Source: JBJMQS01 sp045802605
GTDB taxonomy: Bacteria > Planctomycetota > Planctomycetia > Gemmatales > Gemmataceae
Direction of reading: 5' to 3'
Assembly (NCBI GenBank): GCA_045802605.1
Contig: JBJMQS010000015.1
Location: 62,001-126,000 of the forward strand
Length of the DNA stretch: 64,000 nucleotides
The notes under the pieces are model-generated. The model saw only the letters and a list, made by a program, of their open reading frames with translations, did no database searches and was not told the DNA's origin. Both the position numbers and the translations under genes were made by a program. The stretch's first letter is position 1; every line of letters starts with the position of its first letter. Positions 6,526-15,787 of the stretch are shown here, piece by piece.

Positions 6526-7821
6526 ATGGCTTGTGCGTGCGTTGTTGGATTGCAATGGGGTGACGAAGCGAAGGGCAAAATCGTCGATCTGATCTCCGAG
6601 CAATTTGATTACGTCGTTCGATACAACGGCGGTGCGAACGCCGGCCACACGATTGTCCGCGACAATCAAACGTTCAAACTCTCGCTATTGCCCACTGGCA
6701 TTCTCCGCCCCAACCTAACTGCGGTGATCGGGAACGGCGTGGTGGTGTCGCCATCCCGACTCTTGGAAGAGATCACCCAGCTGCGCAGTGCTGGCATCGA
6801 CATCGGTTCAAATCTTGCTGTGAGCAATCACGCTCATGTCATTTTCCCCTACCATATGGCCGAAGAGAGCCTCAGCGAAGCGAGCGAACAATCGCCGATC
6901 GGTACGACGGGGCGTGGCATCGGTCCTTGTTATCAAGACAAAGTCGGCCGGTTCGGTGCGATTCGAATTATTGACTTGATGGATCATAAACGGCTCTTGA
7001 AGCGCTTAGAAGAAATAGTCCCACGAAAAAACAAAGTGCTGCAAGCTCTTGCAGCTGCCGGACAGGTCAAACAATTCTCTGCGGAGAAGTTGGCGGATGA
7101 TTACGCCGGCTACGGAGAGCAACTCAGACCCTTTGTCACCGACACGGTTCATCTGCTGCACGGCGCACTGAAGAGTGGCCGCAACATTTTGTTTGAGGCC
7201 GCTCAAGGCAGCTTGTTGGACGTCGATCATGGGACGTACCCTTACGTCACGAGCTCCAACAGTTCCCCCGCAGGGATTTGGAGCGGATCGGGCGTGCCGG
7301 CGCGACGACTCAATCGTGTCGTCGGCGTCGTCAAGGCCTATTGCACACGCGTCGGCCGAGGCCCCTTCCCTTCGGAGCTGGACGACGGCCCGCAGGGAAT
7401 CGGCGAACGCATTCGCAAGGTCGGAAAAGAGTACGGCACCGTCACCGGCCGCCCACGGCGGGTGGGTTGGTTCGACGCAGTCGCCACGCGCTATTCGCTT
7501 GCGCTGGGCGGTGCGGACGAACTTGCGATCATGCTCCTCGATGTTCTCTCAGGGCTTCCGGAAATCAATATCTGCGTGGCTTATCAAGCGCCGGACGGCA
7601 GCCGCCTCGACTACTTCCCGGCCGACCCGGTTCTCTTGGGTCAATGCAAGCCGATCCTCGAAACCTGCGCCGGCTGGCAGGAAGACCTCTCGCAGATGAC
7701 GCGCCTTGAGCAGTTGCCCTCTGCCGCGCGGACCTACATCGATCGCCTACAAACTATTTTGGAATGCCGGTCGGGATTCATTTCGGTGGGACCCGATCGC
7801 CATCAAACGATCACGGCATGA
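6526..7821 (+). CDS. purA: Adenylosuccinate synthetase
   Basis: Cytoplasmic GTP-dependent enzyme joining IMP and aspartate to give adenylosuccinate, the first committed step to AMP. The 431-residue product has the full family layout: N-terminal P-loop QWGDEAKGK, NGGANAGHT, GTTGRGIGPCYQDK, GSLLDVDHGTYPYVTSS, and RVGRGPFPSEL. One oddity is the P-loop, where the usual GDEGKGK reads GDEAKGK (Gly to Ala). All other core residues appear intact, so the enzyme is probably active. The stop overlaps the uppS start as ATGA, which ties purine synthesis to the lipid-carrier gene in one transcript. Confidence 0.97.
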   Translation: MACACVVGLQWGDEAKGKIVDLISEQFDYVVRYNGGANAGHTIVRDNQTFKLSLLPTGILRPNLTAVIGNGVVVSPSRLLEEITQLRSAGIDIGSNLAVSNHAHVIFPYHMAEESLSEASEQSPIGTTGRGIGPCYQDKVGRFGAIRIIDLMDHKRLLKRLEEIVPRKNKVLQALAAAGQVKQFSAEKLADDYAGYGEQLRPFVTDTVHLLHGALKSGRNILFEAAQGSLLDVDHGTYPYVTSSNSSPAGIWSGSGVPARRLNRVVGVVKAYCTRVGRGPFPSELDDGPQGIGERIRKVGKEYGTVTGRPRRVGWFDAVATRYSLALGGADELAIMLLDVLSGLPEINICVAYQAPDGSRLDYFPADPVLLGQCKPILETCAGWQEDLSQMTRLEQLPSAARTYIDRLQTILECRSGFISVGPDRHQTITA

Positions 7822-8582
7822 GTGTCATGGACGCGGCCACTCGTGAGCGTGTGTTGGCGCTGGGCTTGGATCCGGCCCGCTTGCCGAACCACATTGCGGT
7901 CATCATGGATGGCAACGGACGATGGGCGCAAGAACGTGGCCTGCCCCGCTACGAGGGCCACCGCCAGGGGGTCCGCAGCGTCCGCGCGACGGTTGAGGAA
8001 TGTTGTCGATTGGGAATTGGCCAACTCACGCTCTATTGCCTCAGCTCCGAAAACTGGAAGCGGCCACAAACCGAGCTCGACTTTTTGATGGCATTGCTCC
8101 AACAGTATCTCATCGAGGAGCGCGCGGAAATCCTCGACCAGAATATTCGCTTCACAGTAATTGGCGATCGTACCGGGCTGCCCGACGCCGTGCTCACCGA
8201 ATTGAACGAGAATATCCGCCTCAGTCAGAACAATAGTGGAACGGTCCTTTGCTTGGCGATCAATTATGGTGGACGCGGCGAACTCACGGAGGCTGTCCGG
8301 ACCATCACTCGGCAAGTCCGCGCCGGCCAAATTGTACCGGATGACATCAACGAAAATACCATCTCCGCATCGCTCTATACCGCGGGCATGCCCGACCCGG
8401 ACTTGCTGATCCGCACCGCCGGCGAAATGCGCGTGAGCAATTTTCTCCTATGGCAAATCTCATACGCCGAAATTTGGGTGACGCAGCGATGCTGGCCCGA
8501 TTTTGATGCCGCGGAGTTACACGCGGCGCTTCGAGATTATGGCTCGCGCGTTCGTCGCTTCGGCGGGCTGTCGGAATCGTAA
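7818..8582 (+). CDS. uppS: Isoprenyl transferase (undecaprenyl diphosphate synthase)
   Basis: Cis-prenyltransferase condensing isopentenyl diphosphate onto farnesyl diphosphate to make the C55 carrier lipid used for cell-wall and polysaccharide synthesis. The signature NHIAVIMDGNGRWA holds the catalytic Asp, followed by RYEGHRQGV, YCLSSENWKRP, the C-terminal LLIRTAGEMRVSNFLLWQ and the AEIWVT block. The frame extends upstream to 7764 inside purA; ATG 7818 overlaps the purA stop in ATGA and gives the usual family length (254 residues). cdsA follows 4 bases after the stop, the common uppS-cdsA pair. Confidence 0.97.
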   Translation: MSVMDAATRERVLALGLDPARLPNHIAVIMDGNGRWAQERGLPRYEGHRQGVRSVRATVEECCRLGIGQLTLYCLSSENWKRPQTELDFLMALLQQYLIEERAEILDQNIRFTVIGDRTGLPDAVLTELNENIRLSQNNSGTVLCLAINYGGRGELTEAVRTITRQVRAGQIVPDDINENTISASLYTAGMPDPDLLIRTAGEMRVSNFLLWQISYAEIWVTQRCWPDFDAAELHAALRDYGSRVRRFGGLSES

Positions 8583-8586
8583 GCCC

Positions 8587-9426
8587 ATGCGCACTCGAAT
8601 CATCCTTGGCTCGCTGTTGGTGGCACTCGTCACCGGCATGTTCGTCGTCGATCAGCGCGTGGGCCGACTGGCACCTTGCCTCTTCCTTTTTGCGCTGTTG
8701 CTGGCTCCCGTGGGGGCGACCGAATTTTGGCGGATGATTCCCGCTCCACGGCGGCCCTCCCTGCCTTTTTGCATCATCGCCTCGCTTGCGCTATTGCTCG
8801 TGCATTGGTTCCCCTTCACGCCCATTGGGCGTGGCTACGACGGCATGGCGCTCGCATATTCGGGTTGGACGACATTCCTTCTGGCAGCAATGGTCGAGTC
8901 AATCGCCGCCTATCGAGCACCGGGCGAAGCGCTCAACCGAATGGCGCTCACTGTATTGCTCGTAGCGTATCTTGGTTTCTTGCCAGGCTATCTCGTAGAG
9001 TTGCGTCTGTCTCAAGCCGACCCGGCTCGTGGCACGGCCGCACTGGTGCTGGCCATCTTTGTCCCCAAGATCTGCGATATCGGCGCATATTTCACCGGGT
9101 CATTTATCGGCCGTCATCGCATGACACCGATTCTCTCGCCAAAGAAGACTTGGGAGGGTGCAGCAGGCGGCTTGATTTGCGCTGTCGTTTTCTCGGGCGT
9201 CGTAAAACAGATGCAGCCGGTGATTCCAGGCGGCTGGCTCGGCGTGGCGGCCTTTGGCGTGAGCATTGGAATCGCCGGCATACTTGGCGACCTCGCCGAG
9301 TCGCTAATCAAGCGAGATAGCGGCAGCAAAGATGCAGGGCAACTGCTTCCGGAGTTCGGCGGTATTCTCGATATTGTGGATTCGATTATCTTTGCCGCTC
9401 CGTTGGTCTACTGGTGGCTCAAGTAG
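8587..9426 (+). CDS. cdsA: Phosphatidate cytidylyltransferase
   Basis: Integral membrane enzyme making CDP-diacylglycerol from phosphatidate and CTP. About 279 residues with seven to eight hydrophobic segments. The family signature is clear near the C terminus: SPKKTWEGAAGG and then GDLAESLIKRDSGSKDAG...GGILDIVDS, with the conserved Asp/Lys cluster. The frame is open from 8503, but ATG 8587, 4 bases after uppS, gives a proper N-terminal membrane helix. The stop codon TAG (9424-9426) lies inside the left arm of a long palindrome. Confidence 0.95.
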   Translation: MRTRIILGSLLVALVTGMFVVDQRVGRLAPCLFLFALLLAPVGATEFWRMIPAPRRPSLPFCIIASLALLLVHWFPFTPIGRGYDGMALAYSGWTTFLLAAMVESIAAYRAPGEALNRMALTVLLVAYLGFLPGYLVELRLSQADPARGTAALVLAIFVPKICDIGAYFTGSFIGRHRMTPILSPKKTWEGAAGGLICAVVFSGVVKQMQPVIPGGWLGVAAFGVSIGIAGILGDLAESLIKRDSGSKDAGQLLPEFGGILDIVDSIIFAAPLVYWWLK

Positions 9427-9479
9427 GTCCCGTCTGCGGGCGGGACCTCGGCTTGTCCCGCCCGCAGGCGGGACCTACT
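9422..9479. repeat. Long palindrome at the cdsA stop (24-bp arms)
   Basis: Arms 9422-9445 and 9456-9479 pair over 24 positions with a single G-T wobble around a 10-base loop. The core is CTGCGGGCGGGA / TCCCGCCCGCAG. It contains the cdsA stop codon and ends 11 bases before the phoH GTG. It could act as a transcription terminator or attenuator, or be a dispersed REP-like element; the lack of a T-run argues against a classic terminator. Confidence 0.85.
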
Positions 9480-9490
9480 GAGGAATTTGC

Positions 9491-10441
9491 GTGACGAATC
9501 ACGAAACGCGAACAATCACACTCAACGATCGCGAAGAGGCGTTGCTTCTATACGGACAGCGTGACGCCTACCTGCGAATGATCCGCGACGCGCTCGGCGT
9601 TCGTCTGGTGGCCCGCGGCGACACGATTCAGATCGAAGGACCGTCCGATATTGTCGATCAGGCAGAACGGGTCTTCGTGCAAATGCGGGCTTTGGTGAAA
9701 AACCAAGGCTTGGTACAACCCGAGGAGGTTCGCACAGCGCTTGCCGTCGTGCAAGCCAGCGGCAACCAGCCGGCAGCCCTGGGTGCGACCCGCGACCAAA
9801 GCAAAGGCTTGCGGCCACGAACTGACGGCCAAGGCCGATACATTCAGGCCATGCGCGACAATGATGTGGTGCTGTGCATCGGCCCGGCCGGCACTGGAAA
9901 AACATATCTTGCCACCGCGTTCGCGGTCAGTCAGATGCGAGCCGGCCTGGCCAAACGTTTGTTACTTGTACGCCCCGCCGTCGAAGCCGGCGAGCGGTTG
10001 GGTTACCTGCCCGGCGACGTCGCGGCCAAGATCAATCCTTACTTGCGGCCGTTGTTCGATTCGCTCAATGACTTGATGGAGCCGGAACAAGTCCGGCGTT
10101 ATCTCGAAAGCGATGTGATCGAAATTGCCCCACTCGCTTACATGCGTGGCCGCACGCTCAACCACGCCGTGATCATCCTGGACGAAGGCCAGAACACGAC
10201 GATTCCGCAAATGAAAATGTTCTTAACCCGTATGGGCCAGAATTCCAAGATCGTAGTCACCGGCGACGTGACCCAGACCGACCTGCCCGAACGAACCCGC
10301 AGTGGCCTGATCGACGCCATGCACCGCCTACGCAACATCGACCGAATTGGGTTAGTTCACCTGGATGAGTCCGATATCGTCCGCCACCCGCTCGTGCAAA
10401 AGATTGTGAAGGCCTACGACGAGGGGCATAAGCGGAAGTAG
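9491..10441 (+). CDS. phoH: PhoH-family ATPase
   Basis: A 316-residue P-loop ATPase of the PhoH/YbeZ family, thought to act with YbeY in RNA metabolism. The N-terminal KH-like region (1-110) is followed by Walker A GPAGTGKT (131-138), the RPAVEAGERLGYLPGD block, MRGRTL, Walker B with DEGQN (231-235), and the TGDVTQTDLP sensor motif. Start GTG 9491 follows AGGAA at 9481. In many bacteria phoH sits next to an HD-family 7TM protein and ybeY; neither is here. It is the last gene of the run purA-uppS-cdsA-phoH and is followed by two hairpins before the opposing dockerin gene. Confidence 0.95.
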   Translation: MTNHETRTITLNDREEALLLYGQRDAYLRMIRDALGVRLVARGDTIQIEGPSDIVDQAERVFVQMRALVKNQGLVQPEEVRTALAVVQASGNQPAALGATRDQSKGLRPRTDGQGRYIQAMRDNDVVLCIGPAGTGKTYLATAFAVSQMRAGLAKRLLLVRPAVEAGERLGYLPGDVAAKINPYLRPLFDSLNDLMEPEQVRRYLESDVIEIAPLAYMRGRTLNHAVIILDEGQNTTIPQMKMFLTRMGQNSKIVVTGDVTQTDLPERTRSGLIDAMHRLRNIDRIGLVHLDESDIVRHPLVQKIVKAYDEGHKRK

Positions 10442-10483
10442 AAGGCAGTCTAAGCGATACAAATCTGACGTCGACAAAGCGAA

Positions 10484-10526
10484 GCGGCTTCTCGAACTTG
10501 GCTTAAGGCCGCGTTGGAGAAGCCGC
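10484..10526. terminator. Hairpin 1 between phoH and the beta-helix gene
   Basis: GCGGCTTCTC (10484-10493) pairs perfectly with GAGAAGCCGC (10517-10526) around a 23-base loop. It lies between two convergent genes and probably helps end one or both transcripts. No T-run follows, so the terminator label is tentative. Confidence 0.45.
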
Positions 10527-10531
10527 TACTT

Positions 10532-10565
10532 GTGGTTGGTGACCCAAAGGCGGCGCACCAACCAC
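10532..10565. terminator. Hairpin 2 between phoH and the beta-helix gene
   Basis: GTGGTTGGTG (10532-10541) pairs perfectly with CACCAACCAC (10556-10565), loop 14 bases. It follows the first hairpin by 5 bases, giving a tandem pair. It may act as a bidirectional terminator or as mRNA 3'-end protection. Confidence 0.45.
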
Positions 10566-10585
10566 TTACGCTAGGGATTATGCGA

Positions 10586-13500
10586 TCACGGCGCTCCCGA
10601 GAGATTCTGACGGAATCGCAGGTAATCGGTCTGATCAACATCGTTGTCGTTGTTGGAATCAAATACCGTGTTCGGACCTCCGGACAACGCGTTGCGGAAC
10701 ACTAGGTAATCAGACTGATCGACGCCTCCGTCGGCGTTTTGATCGCCGTAGAATCGGTACCACTTGTTAGCGGTCGTGCCGGTGCGGGTGTAGTTGCCGC
10801 CGGCCGTGTTGTCCCCATCGCCGTCGAGTAGCGCGGTATCGAAGTTACTCACCTGAGTGGCGTCGATGTTGAAGTTATAGAGTCCATCCACTAGCGACCC
10901 GGTCGAATCAGCAAAGGTGCCCGAGAACGTGATGGTGACTGAACTGGTCGGACTACCCGCTGGGGTAGTCGCCGGGGTGACGTTCAGCGTTACGTTTCCG
11001 AACGTGCCTGGGCTGAGACTCGCATTGCTACGGGCCAGCGTGAATGCATTAGCGGTAGCGCCACTGAAGGAGACCGGCTGGTTAAAGGTTACGATGATCC
11101 GGCGAACTTCCGATCGCTGGGTCGTGCCATTAACGCCATTAATGTTGGTATTGCCCGTGCCTTCGTCCAGGACTACGGAGGTGACCTGCGCAAGCGCCTG
11201 AACTTCAACCGCCCCGATGTCAGTAATGCCGACTGAACGTATAGCACCGCGGGCATCTGTCGCGAGACCAGCCGGGTTAGAGCCGGCATTGATCAACGGA
11301 CTGCCAGCTAGCGGCCGCATGGTCTGCAACGGTCCTCCGTTGTTGGCTAGCGCGCCCAGCAGTGGATTCACGTTGAAAATGGAGCCGGTGCTCACGGTGT
11401 AAGCCTGAGTGCCTTTCGTTTGAACCAGGCAGTTCTTAGCGCTGGGGATTGCCACGGACGAACTGAGATCAATTGACAGGGCAGCATCCGAAAGGTTGTA
11501 GCTGCCGCTGACCACGGTACTCTCAAGGGTGAGCGTGCCTCCAGTTCGTCGAATGCCACCCGATTGGCCTGCCGTCGTTGCGGTGTTGTTCGCAATCGTG
11601 CTGTTCTGGATATTCACGGTGCCGGTTGTATTGGCATACATACGGATGGCACCGCCGAAGCCCGCGGTGTTGCCGGTCATGGTCGAGTTACGAATAGTCA
11701 GATTGCACGCGGTAGTGCCGTATGACGCCGTGGCGATCGCACCGCCTTGCAAGCCGCCCTGGACCCAATTGTTCGCGAACAGCGAACTATCGACCGTAAT
11801 CGTGTTGTTACCCGCGGTTTGCAAGCTGATCTGCAACCCGCCACCGCCAACACCAGCCGTATTGTTGGTGAACGAATTTCGAAGGAATGTAAATTGGCCG
11901 TCGCCGAACACGACAACGCCGGCTCCCGCGCCATTACCGGTACTCTGCGTCCAGTTATTATTGAAACTCACGTCGGTTAGCGTTCGTATCGAGGTGGCGG
12001 TGCCGCCCTGATCGAAGTCGATGCCGCCACCATAGGCTCCCGTGGCGGTGTTGTTCGTGAATGAGCAATTGTTCAACAGAATATTGCCCGAACCACGATG
12101 CGTGAATGCGCCACCAGCACCGTCAGAAATGTTGCCGGTAAAACTGACGTTATTCATCGTCACATTGGTGTTAGCAATTATGTCGATAGCGCCGCCGCCT
12201 CCGGTGGAACCACCCGTGATATTGTCTTCGACGTTGTTCGTGAAAGTCGTGTTAGAAATTGACACGTTCACACCAGGATCGGTGATGGAGATCGCACCGC
12301 CACCGTTGATGTAGCCACCGGCGGTGGTAACTGTCCAATTCGCTGTGTTCGACGTGAAGGACGAATTGGTGATGTTCAGCGTCGAGCCGGTACGAACCAC
12401 GATCGCGCCGCCGAAGCCCGCAGTGTTGTTGGTAAAGGCCATCTTATCGAGCGTTAGATTCACGCTGGCATTGCCGAAAATCGCACCGCCGAGCTGGTTG
12501 ATGCCGATCGTCGCGGACGATGGGCCGCCGTTGGTCAGCGTCATATTGGTGATGCTGACCGTGCTGGCGGCCGTTGGCGAGACATTGAAAATCCGGCGAT
12601 TGTTGTCGGTTCCGTTATTCGCATTGATCGTCAACAGCGCCACGCCTGTGCCGGTGATGGTCGTGTTGTCGTTCACGGGCAATTCGGAGTTCAGCGCGAT
12701 CGTTTGGGCTGTGCCGAAGGTGGTCGAGTCGAATGTGATCGTCTCGGCCGCCGTCGTCTGATTGCTCAAGAACAATGCCTCGCGGATCGACAATTTGCCG
12801 GCCGAGAAGTCAGCGTCATTCACGTCGGACACTTCATCGACCACCAGGCCAAACGTGAAGCCGCCCAGGTTGACCGAGTCAACAGAACTGCCATCAACAT
12901 CGAGCACCTGGTTGGGCTGGACCTGCGCCACGTAGAGACCTCGATTGGCGATCTGGAACCCGCCGATCGGTGATGGCACCGAGTAAGTGGCCACGATGGT
13001 GGTAGAATCGGTGCCGGGTGACGCGCCGACCAAGGTCGCGGTGGCGCTGAAGCCACCTGGGCCGGTCACGACAACGTCGCCGTTGCCAATGCTTGCGTTC
13101 GCAATCTTGGTATTGGTGCCCGTGTAAGTCACGGTGAAGGTTTCGCTGGTGGCTCCAATGGCCGGCGATGGCGCATTCATCTTGGCCGATGGGCGCGGCG
13201 CGGTAACTGTGAACGTGCCGACCGAACCATCCGGCGCGGCATTGTTCGAGGTGTCGGTAATCTGATTTGGCTCGAGGTTTATGTCGTACGAGCCGTTATC
13301 GAGGTAATCCCAGTTTGCCGATCCCAGCGTATTCGGCGTAATCGTATAGGTCGCCACGATGGACGGTGAATCATTTCCTGGGGAGACATTGCCCGGGACC
13401 GCCGAGACAAACGTCGCAACTTGGCTGAATCCACCTGGGCCAGTGACCCGGATGTCGCCGGCGCCGACGGTGCTCGCCTTGATGGCAACGTCATCCGTGT

Positions 13501-15370
13501 ATTTCACGGTGAAGGTGTAAGGGTTATTTCCTCCGGACACCGTGATGTTCGGCGCGGAGACCACCGCGCCCGTCGGCGCGCCAGCCACGACGATTTCGAC
13601 CGACCCGATGTCCGGGGTACCGAAGCTGCGAACCTGGCCGCGCTGATCGGTCGTGATATTCGCCGGATCGGGATTGTAGCCCTTGTTCAATAGCAGCGCC
13701 TCACCAGGGCCCGCAGTATTCTTCGGCAAGAAGGTGAGAGTCGGGCCGCCGTTGGCAAAGAGCGGGTACAACGCCGGCGCAAGTGGCGCTGTGGAGGTGC
13801 CGGAGATATTGGTCGTCACGGTGTCGATGCTGGTAGCCGTGAACCCTTTATCGCGCACCCCCAAGAAGCTCTTAGTAATGTTGATGGCGAAACCGCCGGA
13901 AGCACCGCTGTAAATGTCGGGTTTGGCTCCCGCAACGTCAGTATTGCCACCGACCACAGAGCTTTGAATGTTCAAACTTCCTGTGCCAGACGTGCCGAAA
14001 TCGACATACACACCACCACCACCGTAATATGGGCTGTTGTTGCCATTGGCGGTGTTGCCTGTAATCGTGGAGTTCCGAATCGATGCGGAGCTGCCGTCGA
14101 AGTTAAACAAGGAGACGCCGCCACCACTGAGGTCCGTGGAGTTCCCCGCGATGGTTGAATTTGTGATCACAACAGAGCTATTAACATTGCCCCAGAAATA
14201 CACGCCGCCACCGCCGACACCGCCAGCGGCCGTATTGTTGTTGATGGTCGAAGCCGTAATCACAAGATTGCCGCGGGCTCCGAAATACATACCGCCGCCC
14301 GTCAAGGCGGTATTGCCCGAGATCGTGCTAAATTGCACCGTGACTTTGTCAGCAGCGTTAGCGGTTGCACCATAGAAGCCAACGCCGATGCCACCACCTT
14401 CATTCGCTGAGGTGCTAGTAAGAATTTGAACGTGATCGAACAATGCAGTGATGTGGTTAACGTTGCCGTCGCTGGGTCCGATCAGAACGGCACCACCGTC
14501 GGAAGCTCCTGAGTTGCCATTTTGCATAACCAAGTTCGACACGGTGAATGTCGCGGTCACCGTGGTATTGGTGTTCGTAAATTCGAAAATTCGCGAAGTC
14601 AGAGCACCGTCGATTACGATCTTGCTGGGGTTAGTGGCATCCGGCCCCGTTATGGTCAAACTGTTTGGCGTCGAACCGGTGACCGGAGCGCCTGTCCCTT
14701 TAATTTCGGTGCCGCCGAGTGTGATCGTCGCCGGCGTGGTCAATCCCGTGAAATTGACGGTGTCGGCACCGTCAAGCAGGTTGGCCATGTTGACGGCTTC
14801 ACGCAGCGTGACTTTGCCCGTTGACCAGTCTCCATCATCGACATCGGCAGAATTGTCGCTGACCGCAAGTTGCCCGTTTCCATCGCGGTACAGGGCGACA
14901 AACTTGGCGATCCCGCTTTGGGCGTTTTCGGTAAATCCGGTGGTATCCGATACGCCGCCGTTGAAATCCACGGTGTAAGAGCCGCGATTGGTGAGACCCC
15001 ATGTCCCGCCGGCCGGCGGCGTGAATGTATAAGTGACGGTCGTTGCACTGCCGCTCGCCGGGCTCGGCGTCGCGGAATTGATCGTGATTGGCACACCGGG
15101 GCCGCCACTCACCGTGATATTCGACGTGTTAATCGTCGAGAAGTCGATCGTCGTAGTTTCGGAGTAAGCGATTTGAACGGAGGTTGTTCCGCCGATCGTC
15201 GTAACATTAGGAGCCGAGATCAAAGTTGCGGTGGGAACCGCGCGCTCTTCCAAGTACTGAAGTCGCGGCTGGCGCCGCAACGTCGACGATAGTTGGCTTC
15301 GCTGTTTCGTGCGCCGAAGCGAGCGAGAAAGAGAACGAGTCGCAAATAGTGCTCGGAATAGCCGACGCAT
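10586..15370 (-). CDS. Giant secreted beta-helix protein with dockerin end
   Basis: A 1594-residue exported protein. The N terminus is Arg-rich and carries LEERAVP at about 40-46, a motif common at the start of large planctomycete exported proteins. The order is: an Ig-like region (about 50-155); a CSLREA-type module (about 171-206, VTLREAVNMAN); a right-handed beta-helix full of GG...NNTA repeats; a choice-of-anchor-Q-like end (TDQRGQVRSFGTPDIGSVEI); two Ig-like domains; then a second set of CSLREA (LSIREALFLSN), beta-helix and anchor-Q (TDARGAIRSVGITDIGAVEV). A final Ig-like region is followed by two dockerin-type calcium loops (DQNADGGVDQSDY and DSNNDNDVDQTDY). The CSLREA/helix/anchor unit is thus duplicated. 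The likely role is surface adhesion or polysaccharide contact. AT-rich DNA lies upstream. Confidence 0.9.
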   Translation of the reverse strand: MRRLFRALFATRSLSRSLRRTKQRSQLSSTLRRQPRLQYLEERAVPTATLISAPNVTTIGGTTSVQIAYSETTTIDFSTINTSNITVSGGPGVPITINSATPSPASGSATTVTYTFTPPAGGTWGLTNRGSYTVDFNGGVSDTTGFTENAQSGIAKFVALYRDGNGQLAVSDNSADVDDGDWSTGKVTLREAVNMANLLDGADTVNFTGLTTPATITLGGTEIKGTGAPVTGSTPNSLTITGPDATNPSKIVIDGALTSRIFEFTNTNTTVTATFTVSNLVMQNGNSGASDGGAVLIGPSDGNVNHITALFDHVQILTSTSANEGGGIGVGFYGATANAADKVTVQFSTISGNTALTGGGMYFGARGNLVITASTINNNTAAGGVGGGGVYFWGNVNSSVVITNSTIAGNSTDLSGGGVSLFNFDGSSASIRNSTITGNTANGNNSPYYGGGGVYVDFGTSGTGSLNIQSSVVGGNTDVAGAKPDIYSGASGGFAINITKSFLGVRDKGFTATSIDTVTTNISGTSTAPLAPALYPLFANGGPTLTFLPKNTAGPGEALLLNKGYNPDPANITTDQRGQVRSFGTPDIGSVEIVVAGAPTGAVVSAPNITVSGGNNPYTFTVKYTDDVAIKASTVGAGDIRVTGPGGFSQVATFVSAVPGNVSPGNDSPSIVATYTITPNTLGSANWDYLDNGSYDINLEPNQITDTSNNAAPDGSVGTFTVTAPRPSAKMNAPSPAIGATSETFTVTYTGTNTKIANASIGNGDVVVTGPGGFSATATLVGASPGTDSTTIVATYSVPSPIGGFQIANRGLYVAQVQPNQVLDVDGSSVDSVNLGGFTFGLVVDEVSDVNDADFSAGKLSIREALFLSNQTTAAETITFDSTTFGTAQTIALNSELPVNDNTTITGTGVALLTINANNGTDNNRRIFNVSPTAASTVSITNMTLTNGGPSSATIGINQLGGAIFGNASVNLTLDKMAFTNNTAGFGGAIVVRTGSTLNITNSSFTSNTANWTVTTAGGYINGGGAISITDPGVNVSISNTTFTNNVEDNITGGSTGGGGAIDIIANTNVTMNNVSFTGNISDGAGGAFTHRGSGNILLNNCSFTNNTATGAYGGGIDFDQGGTATSIRTLTDVSFNNNWTQSTGNGAGAGVVVFGDGQFTFLRNSFTNNTAGVGGGGLQISLQTAGNNTITVDSSLFANNWVQGGLQGGAIATASYGTTACNLTIRNSTMTGNTAGFGGAIRMYANTTGTVNIQNSTIANNTATTAGQSGGIRRTGGTLTLESTVVSGSYNLSDAALSIDLSSSVAIPSAKNCLVQTKGTQAYTVSTGSIFNVNPLLGALANNGGPLQTMRPLAGSPLINAGSNPAGLATDARGAIRSVGITDIGAVEVQALAQVTSVVLDEGTGNTNINGVNGTTQRSEVRRIIVTFNQPVSFSGATANAFTLARSNASLSPGTFGNVTLNVTPATTPAGSPTSSVTITFSGTFADSTGSLVDGLYNFNIDATQVSNFDTALLDGDGDNTAGGNYTRTGTTANKWYRFYGDQNADGGVDQSDYLVFRNALSGGPNTVFDSNNDNDVDQTDYLRFRQNLSGAP

Positions 15371-15787
15371 GGTGCGTGTACTCCTACGATGTGAGAAAAA
15401 TGGCGGTTCGAGTCAACTGTGATTACGTAGCATATGCTAAGTCGCATCCGTTTGTAAGGGTCTTTTTGGTTGCTCCTTAAATTTTTCGTGAATTTTTGGC
15501 AATTTGTTTGGTGAGTTGGGTCACCTCATATTGTGATGCTTCTGAATTCGATCATTCCATGTCGCAAGGTTTTTGCCTGAAGACCCATTCTCATAATCGC
15601 TCACTCTGGCGGTCGAAAGTCGCTTCTGTGACCTCCTGCTAATTGCCCTGAGCAACATCGAGCTAATTGGTTTTTGTGTATCACACTTTTTCATTTGTCC
15701 CGCTCTACCTCTACACGAACGGCGAATTTCCGCCTATATTTCGCCCTGCCGACGGTAAGGAGTTGCCGCGCCCGCGGAGGAGCCGCG
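15371..15787. other. 417-base divergent intergenic region
   Basis: Separates the beta-helix gene (-) from the UvrC-like gene (+). Its middle (about 15440-15520) is clearly more AT-rich than its surroundings, with runs such as AAATTTTT. It holds a 12-base perfect palindrome (15428-15439). No coding frame with convincing composition is present. The promoters of both flanking genes must lie here, but I cannot place them with confidence. Confidence 0.6.
15428..15439. promoter_or_regulatory. 12-base perfect palindrome (possible operator)
   Basis: TAGCATATGCTA is identical to its reverse complement and lies 58 bases upstream of the beta-helix protein start. Its size and place would suit a dimeric regulator. 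A single copy is weak evidence. Confidence 0.25.

Noticed and set aside
10917..14978. Many plus-strand frames opposite the beta-helix gene, and apparent direct repeats
   Set aside because: The frames mirror repetitive Thr/Asn/Gly codons. The repeats are irregular protein repeats without constant spacers, not a CRISPR array.
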